Source of the DNA: Streptomyces sp. SPB162
GTDB lineage: Bacteria; Actinomycetota; Actinomycetes; Streptomycetales; Streptomycetaceae
Reading direction: 5' to 3'
Assembly: GCF_029504575.1 (NCBI RefSeq)
Contig: NZ_JAQFII010000001.1
Coordinates: 3,541,001 to 3,605,000 of the forward strand
DNA: 64,000 nt
Positions 34,096 through 42,785 of the stretch are shown piece after piece (position 1 is the first letter of the stretch; every line of letters begins with the position of its first letter). Both the position numbers and the translations under genes were made by a program. Under the pieces are notes generated by a model that did not search any database, was not told the origin of the DNA, and worked only from the letters and a program-made list of their open reading frames with translations.

Positions 34096-35217
34096 TCACC
34101 TTTCGAAGTGGTGGAGCCAGGCTCTGGCGATGGCGTTGCGGTCGGACGCTGGCATCTCCTGCAGTCCGGGCTGGAATCGGGCATGGCTGAGTGCGGCGAT
34201 GGCGGCAAGTATTTCGGCCTGGACGAGGTGGATGTACGCGCCGACGGCGGCGCCGTGCACGAAGTTGACGGCACCGCCGTCGGCGAGCACGTAGAAGTAG
34301 TGGCCGGTGACCTCGTAGCGCGTCAACTGGGGTCCGATGTTGATCTGTTCGTAGAGATCTTGGAGGCTGCCGAGTTCGAGTTCGTCCTCGGAGGAGGTCA
34401 CCGATCCGAGGTACGCGCCGTTGCGCAGGGCGGCGAAGTCGCCGTGTCGCAGGGCGAGATTGCCGGTGGCGCACAGGACGAGGTCCGCGTCGTGTACGGC
34501 ATCGGTGGTGGATGCGCTGGTGTGGAAGCCGAGGGAGTGCGCCTGGACTCGCCTGATCGGATCGCTGTCGTACACGGTGACGCGCAGATCCTGGGCGCGC
34601 AGGGTCTGGGCGATGGCCCGGCCGATCTTGCCGAAGCCGATGACGCAGGCGTTGCGGCTCGTGAGGATGTCCCCGCGGGCGCGGACGAGGGCGTCGGTGG
34701 AGAACACGATCGACCGGCCCACGAGGTGGTCTTCGCAGTCCTTGAGCGGGGAGCGGGCCACGGACACTACCGGGCACGGCAGGGAGTCGAGCGCGGCGTA
34801 TCGCTGGTGTCCGTTCTCGGTGTCCTCGACGACGCCGAGGATGCGGCCGGAGAACTTGCTCGCGAGGGTGTCGAGGCTCGCCGCGAAGTAGCCGCCAATG
34901 TCCACCAGGACGACGTCTTGGCCGCCGGCCGTGTCCTCCAGGTAGTCCAGAGCCTGGGTCTCGTCGGCGAACCGTTCCCGGGTGAGGTCGTGGACCGGGA
35001 GGGTGCGGCGGACGGTGTCGAGGGTCGGCTGGTGGATCGACCGGGGCTTGGGCAGCACGGCGCCGACCGTGGACACCGCGGCCATGGCTCGCAGGAATGC
35101 CGGCCTTTCCGGGAGCAGGTGCGTGATGACCAGGGTGGTGATCGCCTCGCCTGCGGGGAACTGCGCGGTGATCTGTCGGAAGAAGGCGTCCAGCCGTGCT
35201 CGCTCGGGACTTTCCAT
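34096..35217 (-). CDS. S-adenosylhomocysteine hydrolase-like NAD-binding protein
   Basis: A 373-residue protein, ATG 35217 behind GGAGAGG. The central Rossmann fold ACVIGFGKIGRAIAQTLRAQ with VTVYDSDPIRRVQAHSLGF matches the NAD domain of adenosylhomocysteinase. The N-terminal domain (VVLVDIGGYFAASLDTLASK) is shortened compared with true AHCY (over 400 residues), and the usual NGDKNVGKG-type motif is replaced. It may oxidise a nucleoside or sugar by the same hydride-transfer chemistry, or act on SAH from the operon's methyltransferase. Part of the minus-strand biosynthetic run. Confidence 0.75.
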   Translation of the reverse strand: MESPERARLDAFFRQITAQFPAGEAITTLVITHLLPERPAFLRAMAAVSTVGAVLPKPRSIHQPTLDTVRRTLPVHDLTRERFADETQALDYLEDTAGGQDVVLVDIGGYFAASLDTLASKFSGRILGVVEDTENGHQRYAALDSLPCPVVSVARSPLKDCEDHLVGRSIVFSTDALVRARGDILTSRNACVIGFGKIGRAIAQTLRAQDLRVTVYDSDPIRRVQAHSLGFHTSASTTDAVHDADLVLCATGNLALRHGDFAALRNGAYLGSVTSSEDELELGSLQDLYEQINIGPQLTRYEVTGHYFYVLADGGAVNFVHGAAVGAYIHLVQAEILAAIAALSHARFQPGLQEMPASDRNAIARAWLHHFER

Positions 35218-35248
35218 TACCTCTCCTCTCGGACTCCGGGGTGCGGGG

Positions 35249-36247
35249 CTATGCGGCTCGGCTGTAGTTGGGGAGCTGGGCGGCCAGGGCTTGCATGTGA
35301 GCGCGCAGCCCGTTGTGGAGGTCGACTCGCGGCTGCCAGCCGAGGACCTCTCGGGCACGGCTGGGGTCGGCGCGGGTGAGGAGGACGTCACCGTTGCGCG
35401 CATGGTCCTGCTGGAGCTGGATGTCGCGGCCGGTGAGGCTGGTGGCGATGTTGATCACCTCCAGCAGCGAGGCGTTCGACCCTCCGCCCACGTTGATGGC
35501 ACCGTTCGCGGTCGGTACGACGGCGGCGGCGATCGTGGCGGCGACCACGTCGTCGATGTATGTGAAGTCGCGTCGCTGGTGGCCGTCTCCGTACAGGCGG
35601 AGCGGCTGTCCGGTCAGGGCAGCCTGCAGGGCGCGGTGAGTGAACATGTCGGGGCGCTGGCGGGGGCCGTAGACGGTGAAGTACCGCAGGGCGACGACGC
35701 TGGGGCCGATGGGGCGCTCGGCGTAGGCGAGGCAGAGCTGTTCCTCGGCCAGTTTGGTCACCGCGTACGGGGAGGCGGGCTTCGGACGGTCGGCCTCTAC
35801 GCTCGCGCCGCCGTCGGTCGGGCCGTAGATGCTGGAGGAGGAGGCGACGACCAGTCGCGGGACGCCGATGCGGGTGCAGGCTTCCAGGACACGGTGGGTG
35901 GCCAGCACGTTGGACGCGACGTAGTCGCCGAACTGCGGTCCCCAGGACGGTCGTACGCCAGGTATTCCTGCGAGGTGGAAGATGGCGTCCGCGTCGATCA
36001 GCACGGGGTCGATCGCGCAGTGGAGCAGGTCGGCGGTGACGTGGTGGTATCCGGAGAGTCCCCGCAGGGCTGCGAGGTTGGCGGCGGCCGTGGGGTCGGT
36101 GGCCGGGTCGCGACGGTCGACGCCGATCACGGTGGTGCCGGCCTTGACGAGGGCGTGGGCGAGGTGGGAGCCGATGAATCCGGCGGAGCCGGTCACCACG
36201 GCTCGGCGGGGTGCGGCGGTGGCCGGGGGCTGCTCGTGCTGCGGCAC
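35249..36247 (-). CDS. NAD-dependent nucleotide-sugar epimerase/dehydratase
   Basis: A 332-residue extended SDR from GTG 36247. It has the NAD motif VTGSAGFIGSHLAHAL, VDRRD at strand 2, IFHLAG, a SSSSIYGPTDGG region and the catalytic YAVTK (SPYAVTKLAEEQLCLAY), then RYFTVYGPRQRPDM and RDFTYIDDVVAAT. These are the motifs of UDP-sugar 4-epimerases and 4,6-dehydratases; the substrate is not readable. It probably supplies an activated sugar for the glycosyltransferases of this operon. Confidence 0.88.
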   Translation of the reverse strand: MPQHEQPPATAAPRRAVVTGSAGFIGSHLAHALVKAGTTVIGVDRRDPATDPTAAANLAALRGLSGYHHVTADLLHCAIDPVLIDADAIFHLAGIPGVRPSWGPQFGDYVASNVLATHRVLEACTRIGVPRLVVASSSSIYGPTDGGASVEADRPKPASPYAVTKLAEEQLCLAYAERPIGPSVVALRYFTVYGPRQRPDMFTHRALQAALTGQPLRLYGDGHQRRDFTYIDDVVAATIAAAVVPTANGAINVGGGSNASLLEVINIATSLTGRDIQLQQDHARNGDVLLTRADPSRAREVLGWQPRVDLHNGLRAHMQALAAQLPNYSRAA

Positions 36248-36284
36248 GGGATCTCCAGAGAGGTGTGGTCGAAGACGGCGAAGG

Positions 36285-37121
36285 TCAGGTGAGACGGGAC
36301 AGGACGGTCCGGCCGTGCGCGCTCAAGGTGAGGTCGTTCTCCTTGTGGCCCTTGACCAGGGCGGTGGCCGCCTCGATGGCACCGAAGGATTCAAGGAGGC
36401 GGCGCTCGGAGCCGTTCAGCGGGCGTCCGTACCCGTCAAGAAAGGCGGTCCGGAGGTGAGGCGCGGCCTGCCAGCGCCGGAATTCGAGCCGGGCGAAGTC
36501 GCGGATGCGGGCGTCGCGTCGCATGTGTTCGAAGTCGTAGATGCCGAAGGCGTCGCCGACCAACCAGTTGCGCGGCTGGTAGTCGAGGTGGCAGACCGCG
36601 CTGTCCATGAGGCTGTTGTCCAGAATGGCCGCGTGGTGGTTCAACAGGTTCCGCTCGGCCGTGTTGATCAGGCCGACGTGAACAGCCTGGCCGATCCAGC
36701 CCTGGAGGCGCTGTGCCAGCACAGCACCGACGGCGCCGCCCTGGGGCATGGAGGTGGCCCGGTGGAGCACGCCGAGGACGTGGCCAGCCTCGTGATGGGC
36801 CAGCTCCTCCTCGGGTGAGCCCGGTGCCACGGTGTCCGCCCGATCGCCCGCGAGCGCCGTCAGAAGCAGAGTGCGGCTGGCGTCGTATCGGCCGACCAGC
36901 GTCGGGGCGTGGCCGCTCAGGTGGGTTCCCCACGTTCGGTAGGCGTGAAGCTCCCGCGCATACCGGCCCTGCTCGGCATGCTGCTTGGCGACGAAGTGCC
37001 GCCCACCGGCGTCAACCACGCGCACCACCCGGGGAGGAAGCAGCGGGTCCGTCACGATCTCGACCGCCCCGAGGACGTCGTGCGCCAACTGGATTCGCGG
37101 GTCGTCTGCCACCGTGGTCAT
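36285..37121 (-). CDS. APH-fold phosphotransferase (first copy)
   Basis: A 278-residue kinase-like protein of the aminoglycoside phosphotransferase superfamily. ATG 37121 overlaps the stop of the histidine phosphatase gene. It has VAKQH (ATP-binding Lys), a helix with HEAGHVLGVLHRA, the catalytic loop AVCHLDYQPRNWLVGD (HLD.qpRN) and the metal-binding FGIYDFEHMRRDARI (D/E pair instead of the usual DxD/E). A small-molecule kinase is likely, for the product or an intermediate; a resistance role is possible. Confidence 0.8.
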   Translation of the reverse strand: MTTVADDPRIQLAHDVLGAVEIVTDPLLPPRVVRVVDAGGRHFVAKQHAEQGRYARELHAYRTWGTHLSGHAPTLVGRYDASRTLLLTALAGDRADTVAPGSPEEELAHHEAGHVLGVLHRATSMPQGGAVGAVLAQRLQGWIGQAVHVGLINTAERNLLNHHAAILDNSLMDSAVCHLDYQPRNWLVGDAFGIYDFEHMRRDARIRDFARLEFRRWQAAPHLRTAFLDGYGRPLNGSERRLLESFGAIEAATALVKGHKENDLTLSAHGRTVLSRLT

Positions 37122-37765
37122 GAGGAAGCCTCCGGCGCGAGGTGTGCAGTGTCGTTGTGCCGGTCGAGCATCCAGCGGGTCTGTCCGAGCCGGTTGTGGT
37201 GCTCCTGCCAACGGGTGATGGAAGCGTGGTTGACCGTGAAACCTGCGGGAGAACCGATCGGGATGTCCAGCAGCAGCGTGTGGGCGGTGATCACGATCTC
37301 GCCGTGAGCCGCGAAGAGAACGCGCTGCCCCCGGTGCTGGTCGATGATGTCGCGCAAGGAACTGCCGGCGCGTTCCAGGTAGCCGTTCCAGGTGTCGGAG
37401 CCAGCGGCCCACTGCTGGTCTGGGTGAGCGTGGGGGCCACCGTCTGCTGCGGTCTTCACGGCGGTCCAGGGCTTGCCGTCGGCGTCGCCGTGAACGGGTC
37501 CATCAAGGCGTTCGTCGGTGGACATGGGTATTCGCAGTGCCTGGCTGATGATCTCGCCGGTCTGGATCAGCCGGATCCGCGGGCCCGTGTAGACAAGATC
37601 GAAGGGCTGCTCCTGGTGCTCGGTGGCCAAGCGGCGTGCTGCCGCCTCGACCTGGGCATACCCGAGGTTGGTCAGTCCGGTGCAGGTGTTCGGGCCCCCG
37701 ACGAGGCCGTCGGCGTTGCACTGGGCCTGGCCGTGCCGTACGAAGACGAGTTCGGTGGTGATCAT
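37118..37765 (-). CDS. histidine phosphatase family protein
   Basis: A 215-residue phosphoglycerate-mutase-like phosphatase. The N-terminal RHG motif is LVFVRHGQAQCNADGLVGGP; the second catalytic His is in VLFAAHGEIVITAH. DLVYTGPRIRLIQTGEII supplies the conserved Arg. ATG 37765 and its stop overlap the neighbouring APH-type kinase genes by 4 bases on both sides. It probably removes a phosphate from a pathway intermediate, in balance with the flanking kinases. Confidence 0.85.
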   Translation of the reverse strand: MITTELVFVRHGQAQCNADGLVGGPNTCTGLTNLGYAQVEAAARRLATEHQEQPFDLVYTGPRIRLIQTGEIISQALRIPMSTDERLDGPVHGDADGKPWTAVKTAADGGPHAHPDQQWAAGSDTWNGYLERAGSSLRDIIDQHRGQRVLFAAHGEIVITAHTLLLDIPIGSPAGFTVNHASITRWQEHHNRLGQTRWMLDRHNDTAHLAPEASS

Positions 37766-38523
37766 GAGGCTCCTCGGTGGCTGAAACGGAGGGGCAGGCT
37801 GTAGCGGTAGCCGTTGCGACCGACGTAAGGGGCGGTGAGCACGGTGTGCAGGGCCAGAGAGCTGTCGAGTTGGTTCCGGTCTGTCGTGCCCAGCCTGGCG
37901 TCGTGTCGTAGAGCTGCCGCGTTGTACGCGAGCAGGGCAGCGTTGACGGCTTGGTCCGTGAGCGGCCCGTAGGTCAGGTGGAGCGTCGCGATGAGTTTGG
38001 CGAGGTCGTATCCCAGCGGGGCGAGGGACAAGTCGTCGGTGTCGACGGTGACGATGTCCCCCGTGCTGGTGATGATGAAGTTCCGGGGGTTGCTGTCCTT
38101 GTAGAAGGCCCATGGCCCCCGGGCGGTCTCCTCCAGCAGGCCGAGCATCGCGTGCAGAGCCGCCTTATTCGGCAGGTAACCCTGCTCGTGGCGACGCCGG
38201 AGCGCGATCTGCCGGGGGCCGAGGTACTCGTCGAACGTCGTGCCGTCCTGGAAGTGATGCGGGATGCCGGGCGACGCGGACTGCAGATCGCTGGCCCAGG
38301 CGGCACCGTGTGCGTGGCCCAGCAGTTCCGCCAGGCGCGGGAGGTCCTCGGGGCGTACGGGGCGGCCCTCGATCCGCTCGAACGTCAGGCTGTCGGGTCC
38401 GACGGTGTAGAGCGCAGGCTGCTGCAGCGGCTTGGCGTGTTCGTTGATCCACCGGTAGTGCCGCACAGCCTTCGCCGCGCGCTCCGGTGTCGCGTAGTGC
38501 TTGGTGAACGACGGGACGGTCAT
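37762..38523 (-). CDS. APH-fold phosphotransferase (second copy)
   Basis: A 253-residue kinase-like protein. It begins MTVPSFTKHYATPERAAKAV and has FERIEGRPVRPEDLPRLAEL, the catalytic stretch FYKDSNPRNFIITSTGDIVT (D.nprNf) and VDTDDLSLAPLGYDLAKLI (metal-binding D.DD). Only remote similarity to the first APH copy in the operon, so not a recent duplication. Overlaps both neighbours (ATGA). Substrate unknown; the N-terminal lobe is short. Confidence 0.75.
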   Translation of the reverse strand: MTVPSFTKHYATPERAAKAVRHYRWINEHAKPLQQPALYTVGPDSLTFERIEGRPVRPEDLPRLAELLGHAHGAAWASDLQSASPGIPHHFQDGTTFDEYLGPRQIALRRRHEQGYLPNKAALHAMLGLLEETARGPWAFYKDSNPRNFIITSTGDIVTVDTDDLSLAPLGYDLAKLIATLHLTYGPLTDQAVNAALLAYNAAALRHDARLGTTDRNQLDSSLALHTVLTAPYVGRNGYRYSLPLRFSHRGAS

Positions 38524-39368
38524 GGCCGGCGCCCTTCGTTCGGCTGGGCGACGACAAAGGTGATGCGGGACCGGGTGACCAGCGGCTGGTCGGGAAGGAA
38601 CTCGTGCAGGGTCGCGGCCAGGGCACCGGGGTTGCCGTACAGGCCGGGCGCGAGATCGTACTTGGGGTTGGTGGCCAGGTACTGCGCCGTGTGGTCGTGG
38701 CCGTCGAAGGTGAAGGAATGCTCCTCGTCCAAGACGGCGATCACGTCGAGCGAGGAGGCGGCCAGGTCCGCAAGGTTGCGGCTATGGGCAGCGGTGTAGA
38801 GGCTCTCGTGCTGGTCGGCCTGCGGGTCGAGGCCGGCGGAGGCGACGAGCCGGTCCATCTCCTGGTAGCTGTCGAGGTCCTTGGTGACGAGCACGGCCAG
38901 GCCGCCGGGTGCAAGGATCCTCGCGATTTGCGCGATGACGTCCTTGGGCTGGGGCGAGTGGTAGAGGCAGAAGGCGGCGACGGCGATGTCGCACGATCCG
39001 GCGGGCAGCGGGAGGTCGTGGAAGTCGCCTTCGATGAAGTCCACCGTGGTGTCGGGCAGCTCTGTAACGCGCTCGCGGGCTTGGGCGAGCAAGGAGGGGG
39101 CGGCGTCGAGGCCGACGACGCGCTGCGGTCGGAGCTGCTCGGCGAGGGCGAGGCTGCTCGTGCCGCGACCGCAGCCGATGTCGAGCACCACGCCGAGCCG
39201 GTCCGGTCGCGCGTGGTGGGTCTGCACCAGGCTGACGATCGTCTCGGGCACGGGGTGGCCCGAGGTCTTCGCGCGCATCAGGGCGCTGGTCCGCCCGGCC
39301 AGCCGGGCGGCGTGCCCGTACAGCTCCTGCTGGCGGGCGAGGTCCAGGAACGGGTTGGGCTTGTTCAT
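38520..39368 (-). CDS. class I SAM-dependent methyltransferase
   Basis: A 282-residue methyltransferase, ATG 39368. Motif I is VVLDIGCGRGTSSLALAEQL, the acidic residue after strand 2 is in VVGLDAAPSL, motif II/III are FIEGDFHDLPLPAGSCDIAV and the post-motif LAPGGLAVLVTKDL. This is the small-molecule type (Methyltransf_11/25), not a DNA or RNA enzyme. A C-terminal DEEHSFTFDGHDHTAQYLAT region may bind substrate. The stop overlaps the APH gene. The SAH-hydrolase-like gene of the same run could remove its by-product. Confidence 0.85.
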   Translation of the reverse strand: MNKPNPFLDLARQQELYGHAARLAGRTSALMRAKTSGHPVPETIVSLVQTHHARPDRLGVVLDIGCGRGTSSLALAEQLRPQRVVGLDAAPSLLAQARERVTELPDTTVDFIEGDFHDLPLPAGSCDIAVAAFCLYHSPQPKDVIAQIARILAPGGLAVLVTKDLDSYQEMDRLVASAGLDPQADQHESLYTAAHSRNLADLAASSLDVIAVLDEEHSFTFDGHDHTAQYLATNPKYDLAPGLYGNPGALAATLHEFLPDQPLVTRSRITFVVAQPNEGRRP

Positions 39369-39399
39369 GCCGCACCCCCTGTTCGGGGGCACGGGCCGT

Positions 39400-39909
39400 T
39401 CAGGACTGCTCGGCGGCCACCTTTTGCAGCCAGCGGCGCGTCTGGCGCCGGTTGGCCAGCAGCACCACGTCCGCTCCGGCGCCGAACTCCTCGATCTTCG
39501 CCATCACGCGGGGCCGCATCTTGCGCCGGTACGTGGCGACGTACTTGATCACGCCCCAGTGGATGCGGTTGTGCACCCCATTGCCCTTGTGCCCGGCCCC
39601 GTGCCGGATCTGCCGGGAGAAGATCCCGTACAGCGCTGCCACGGTCGACACGTCCATCAGGACCACCGTGTCGCAGGCTTCGAGCCGTACCTGCAGCGTC
39701 GAGTTGTAGTTGCCGTCGATCACCCACCGGGGCTGCGCGACCAACTCGCGCTGCAGCTCGGTGAACTTGTCCATGGGCAGCGCGTTCCACTCGTCGTCGT
39801 AGAACGCGGCGTCCAGGTGCGTGACCGGGGCGTCGAGGACCGTGCCCAGTTCGCGGGCCACGTGGGATTTGCCGCTGCCTCCGCAGCCGACGATGGCGAC
39901 CTTCTTCAT
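39400..39909 (-). CDS. adenylate-kinase-like P-loop kinase
   Basis: A 169-residue protein, ATG 39909. P-loop VAIVGCGGSGKSHVARELG, then LDAAFYDDEWN, an RWVIDGNYNS motif and VVLMDVSTVAALYGIFSRQI. This is the FlaR/adenylate-kinase-like group of small P-loop proteins, often annotated as topology modulation protein, whose substrates are mostly unknown. In this operon a nucleotide or sugar phosphorylation is plausible. C-terminal Arg-rich helix. Confidence 0.75.
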   Translation of the reverse strand: MKKVAIVGCGGSGKSHVARELGTVLDAPVTHLDAAFYDDEWNALPMDKFTELQRELVAQPRWVIDGNYNSTLQVRLEACDTVVLMDVSTVAALYGIFSRQIRHGAGHKGNGVHNRIHWGVIKYVATYRRKMRPRVMAKIEEFGAGADVVLLANRRQTRRWLQKVAAEQS

Positions 39910-40005
39910 GGTGCTCCAGCGTAGAGAGGTTCGGGTGTCCGGCGGGCCCATCCTGCCGGACACGTCCGGATGATCCAGACGGCATGGCCTGTCGAGTGGC
40001 GGGCA

Positions 40006-41070
40006 TCAGGCAGCTCCCCGCTCAGTCGCGGTGGCCTGGACGAGGCCGTGCAGGACGGATTCCAGGGTGTCGACCTGCTTGGTCAGGCCGAACAGGCGCA
40101 GGCGGTCCACGCACGTGGTGATCAGGTCGGCGTGCTGCTGGGTGCCGGCGATCTCCCGGAAGTGGGAGAGGCGTTCGATCACGTCATGGCCGGAGCCCAC
40201 AACCAGTTCCCGCGGGACGAACCGGTCGGCGAAGCGAATGTTCGCCGGTACCAGCGGCAGGCATCCGGCGAGGACGGCCTCGAAGATCCGCTGGGTCATC
40301 TGCCCGACGGCGGCATACCGCTCGGGCAGCATGAGCACCGTGGCGAGGGATCGCCCGTAGACGCCGGCGGCGGCCTCGAACGGGATCCGGCCCACGAAGC
40401 GGACGTGCGGCCAGCGGTCGGTCTTCGTCCACTTCCCGGCGACCAAGTGCTCAGCGTGGGCGGCGGCCGGGGCGAAGAAGCGGTCGAAGGACTCGTCGCG
40501 GTCGTACTGGTTGCCCACATAGCCGAGGACCAGATCTCGCGGCTGTGCCGCGAGGGCCTCGGGGTCCGCCTGGGCGAGGAGGTCCTCGGCGACGGGGAAG
40601 AGCAGCGAGTGCGCGCCGAGGGTCGGGGCGAGGGCGGCCTCGCAGACACGGGTGTGGGCGGTACGTCTCCACACGCTCTCGGCTCGCAGGGTGCGGTCCT
40701 TGTCCCAGATCACGGTGGGTGTCTGGTGCCGCACGGTGTAGTGGTTGATGAGCTGGGCCTGGCGGTGCAGGTCGCAGGCGTGCCCCTCGCTTCCGCACAT
40801 GGTGGTGTTGCGGCCGGGGATCGCCCAGCGCCACTCCAGGAACAGGACGTCGATGCCTGGGAGGCCGTCGTCGAAGGTGTACGTGCCGCCGAGGTCCTCG
40901 CCCGCTTCGAGGCGGTCGCGGTCGGCCTGCAGGAAGACGATGTCGTGACCGCGGGCGAGGAGGGCGTCGATGAAGGGTCGGCGGTGGCTGCGGCCTCCGT
41001 CCGGGGTGTCGGTGACGCCGTTGCCGAGGAAGCCCCAGAAGCTGTATCCGATCTTCACTTGGTGATCCAC
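40006..41070 (-). CDS. glycosyltransferase-like protein
   Basis: A 354-residue protein from GTG 41070, overlapping the carbamoyltransferase gene by 16 bases. The N-terminal domain begins VKIGYSFWGFLGNGVTDTPD and contains VLFLEWRWAIPG. The C-terminal half has VLGYVGNQYDRDESFDRFFA, HVRFVGRIPFEAAAGVYGRS and MTQRIFEAVLAGCLPLVPAN, which together match the GT-B fold (GT4 or CgeB-like) nucleotide-sugar binding region. It likely attaches a sugar in the pathway. Acceptor unknown. Confidence 0.75.
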   Translation of the reverse strand: MDHQVKIGYSFWGFLGNGVTDTPDGGRSHRRPFIDALLARGHDIVFLQADRDRLEAGEDLGGTYTFDDGLPGIDVLFLEWRWAIPGRNTTMCGSEGHACDLHRQAQLINHYTVRHQTPTVIWDKDRTLRAESVWRRTAHTRVCEAALAPTLGAHSLLFPVAEDLLAQADPEALAAQPRDLVLGYVGNQYDRDESFDRFFAPAAAHAEHLVAGKWTKTDRWPHVRFVGRIPFEAAAGVYGRSLATVLMLPERYAAVGQMTQRIFEAVLAGCLPLVPANIRFADRFVPRELVVGSGHDVIERLSHFREIAGTQQHADLITTCVDRLRLFGLTKQVDTLESVLHGLVQATATERGAA

Positions 41071-42785
41071 CGCCCTTCGAGGAGCAGGGCGTCGAGCCCG
41101 GAGTTGGCCAGACAGTCCAGGGCCATTTCCGGTGTCCCGCAGATCGGCTTGCCCTTGACGTTGAGGGAGGTGTTGATCAGCACGGGCACCCCGGTGCGGC
41201 GGCCGAAGGCGGTCAGGACCGCGTGCATGAACGGGTTCTGCGACCTGGTGACGGTCTGCAGGCGGGAAGTGCCGTTGGCGTGCACGATGGCCGGCACCCG
41301 CTCGCGCGTCTTGTCCGTTACGCCGGAGGCCATGGACATGTACGGCGCCTGCTGGCCGAGGGTGAAGAACTCGTCGGCGCGCTCGGCCAGGACCATGGGG
41401 GCGAAGGGCCGGAACGGCTCGCGGAACTTCACGGTGGCGTTGAGGCGCTCGACGACGCCGGGCTCCAGCGGGGAGGCGAGGATCGAGCGGTTGCCCAGGG
41501 CGCGCGGCCCGGCCTCGACTGCTCCCTGGAACAAGCCGACGATGGTGCCGTGGGCGAGCTGGTCAGCGAGGAACTCCGCGGTTTCGATGCCCAAGGTTTT
41601 CTGGTGGAGGCCGGGCCAGGGGGCGAGGTCGAGGGGCTGGTCCTCGTAGGACGGGCCGAGGTAGCAGGTGCGGGCGACTCCGGCGAGCGGGCGCGGGCTG
41701 CGGACGTCGACGTGCACGGCGAGGGCGGCGCCGATGGCGGTACCGGCGTCACCGGGCGCGGGCGGCACGAACACCTCGTCGAAGATGCCAGCCTCAATGA
41801 TCTTCCCGATGCTCACGCAGTTCGTGGCGACACCTCCCCCCACGCACAGACGCGGGGAGCCGGTGAGCGCACGGGCGCGACGGGCCAGGTGCACCATGAC
41901 CTGCTCGGTCCGCTCCTGGAGGGCCGCCGCAAGGTCCTGGTGGACCTCAGCCAGGGGCTCGCTGGGGTGCCGCTCGGGGCAGGTCTCGGCGACGAAGCGG
42001 CCGGACGTCCGCTCGTATCCCGACGTGAGGGTGCGCGTGGGGAAGTAGGCGGGGTTGATGTGGAAGCCGGTCGCGGTCGTGCGGACGGCCTGGGCGAACA
42101 GGTGGCGGAAGCGGGCGGGGTCGCCGAGGGCGGCCAGTGCCATCACGGTGCCTTCCTCGTCGCCCCGGCGCCAGCCCAAATGCTCGGTGACGGCGCCGTA
42201 CACGTACCCGAGCGAGGCCGGGTCGTTGATCGCTTCCAGGGTCCGCGTGACAGGGCGGAGCGCGGTGTGCCCGTGGGCGATGGTGGTGGTCTGCCGCTCG
42301 CCGAGGCTGTCGACCACGAGCACGGCGGCCTCGTCCCAGCCCGAGGCGGCGAAGGCGGTGAGCTGGTGGGCGCGGTGGTGCAGGACCGGCACGACGCGGG
42401 CGGCGGGGAACTGCCGGCCGATCACCCGCAGACGGAACTGGGTGCGCAGGGCCACCTTGGCGAACCCGTGCGCTCGGGCCAGGGCCCGGTCGCGTGTCGC
42501 CGGGGAGAGCGCCAGACGCAGGGCGACGGGCGACTCGGCCAGGTAGCGGGCGGGCTGAAAGTTGTAGGCGACGGCGTCCACGTCGGCAGCGGTGAGCTTG
42601 GCCTGGCCGAGCAGCCACTCGATGGCGCGGGCCGGGTACAGCTTGGTGTGCTTCTCCTCGGAGAGGCGTTCCTCCTCGACGAAGCCGGTCAGTTCGCCGT
42701 CCACCAGCAGGGCGGCCGACGAATCGTGGGTGTACGAGCACAGGCCGAGGACGACCGAAGGGGTGCGCTTCACGGGGGCCGTCAC
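41055..42785 (-). CDS. O-carbamoyltransferase (NodU/TobZ/CmcH family)
   Basis: A 576-residue enzyme from GTG 42785, overlapping the TS-like stop (GTGA). The family carbamoylates a hydroxyl using carbamoyl phosphate and ATP by a carbamoyl-adenylate. Landmarks: N-terminal VLGLCSYTHDSSAALLVDGE and FVEEERLSEEKHTKLYPARA, the metal-binding VVPVLHHRAHQLTAFAASG, LCVGGGVATNCVSIGKII, and the C-terminal domain GAVEAGPRALGNRSILASPL with NATVKFREPFRPFAPMVL and VLINTSLNVKGKPICGTPEM. Full length. Its direct coupling to the TS-like gene suggests the hydroxymethyl product as acceptor. Confidence 0.92.
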   Translation of the reverse strand: MTAPVKRTPSVVLGLCSYTHDSSAALLVDGELTGFVEEERLSEEKHTKLYPARAIEWLLGQAKLTAADVDAVAYNFQPARYLAESPVALRLALSPATRDRALARAHGFAKVALRTQFRLRVIGRQFPAARVVPVLHHRAHQLTAFAASGWDEAAVLVVDSLGERQTTTIAHGHTALRPVTRTLEAINDPASLGYVYGAVTEHLGWRRGDEEGTVMALAALGDPARFRHLFAQAVRTTATGFHINPAYFPTRTLTSGYERTSGRFVAETCPERHPSEPLAEVHQDLAAALQERTEQVMVHLARRARALTGSPRLCVGGGVATNCVSIGKIIEAGIFDEVFVPPAPGDAGTAIGAALAVHVDVRSPRPLAGVARTCYLGPSYEDQPLDLAPWPGLHQKTLGIETAEFLADQLAHGTIVGLFQGAVEAGPRALGNRSILASPLEPGVVERLNATVKFREPFRPFAPMVLAERADEFFTLGQQAPYMSMASGVTDKTRERVPAIVHANGTSRLQTVTRSQNPFMHAVLTAFGRRTGVPVLINTSLNVKGKPICGTPEMALDCLANSGLDALLLEGRWITK

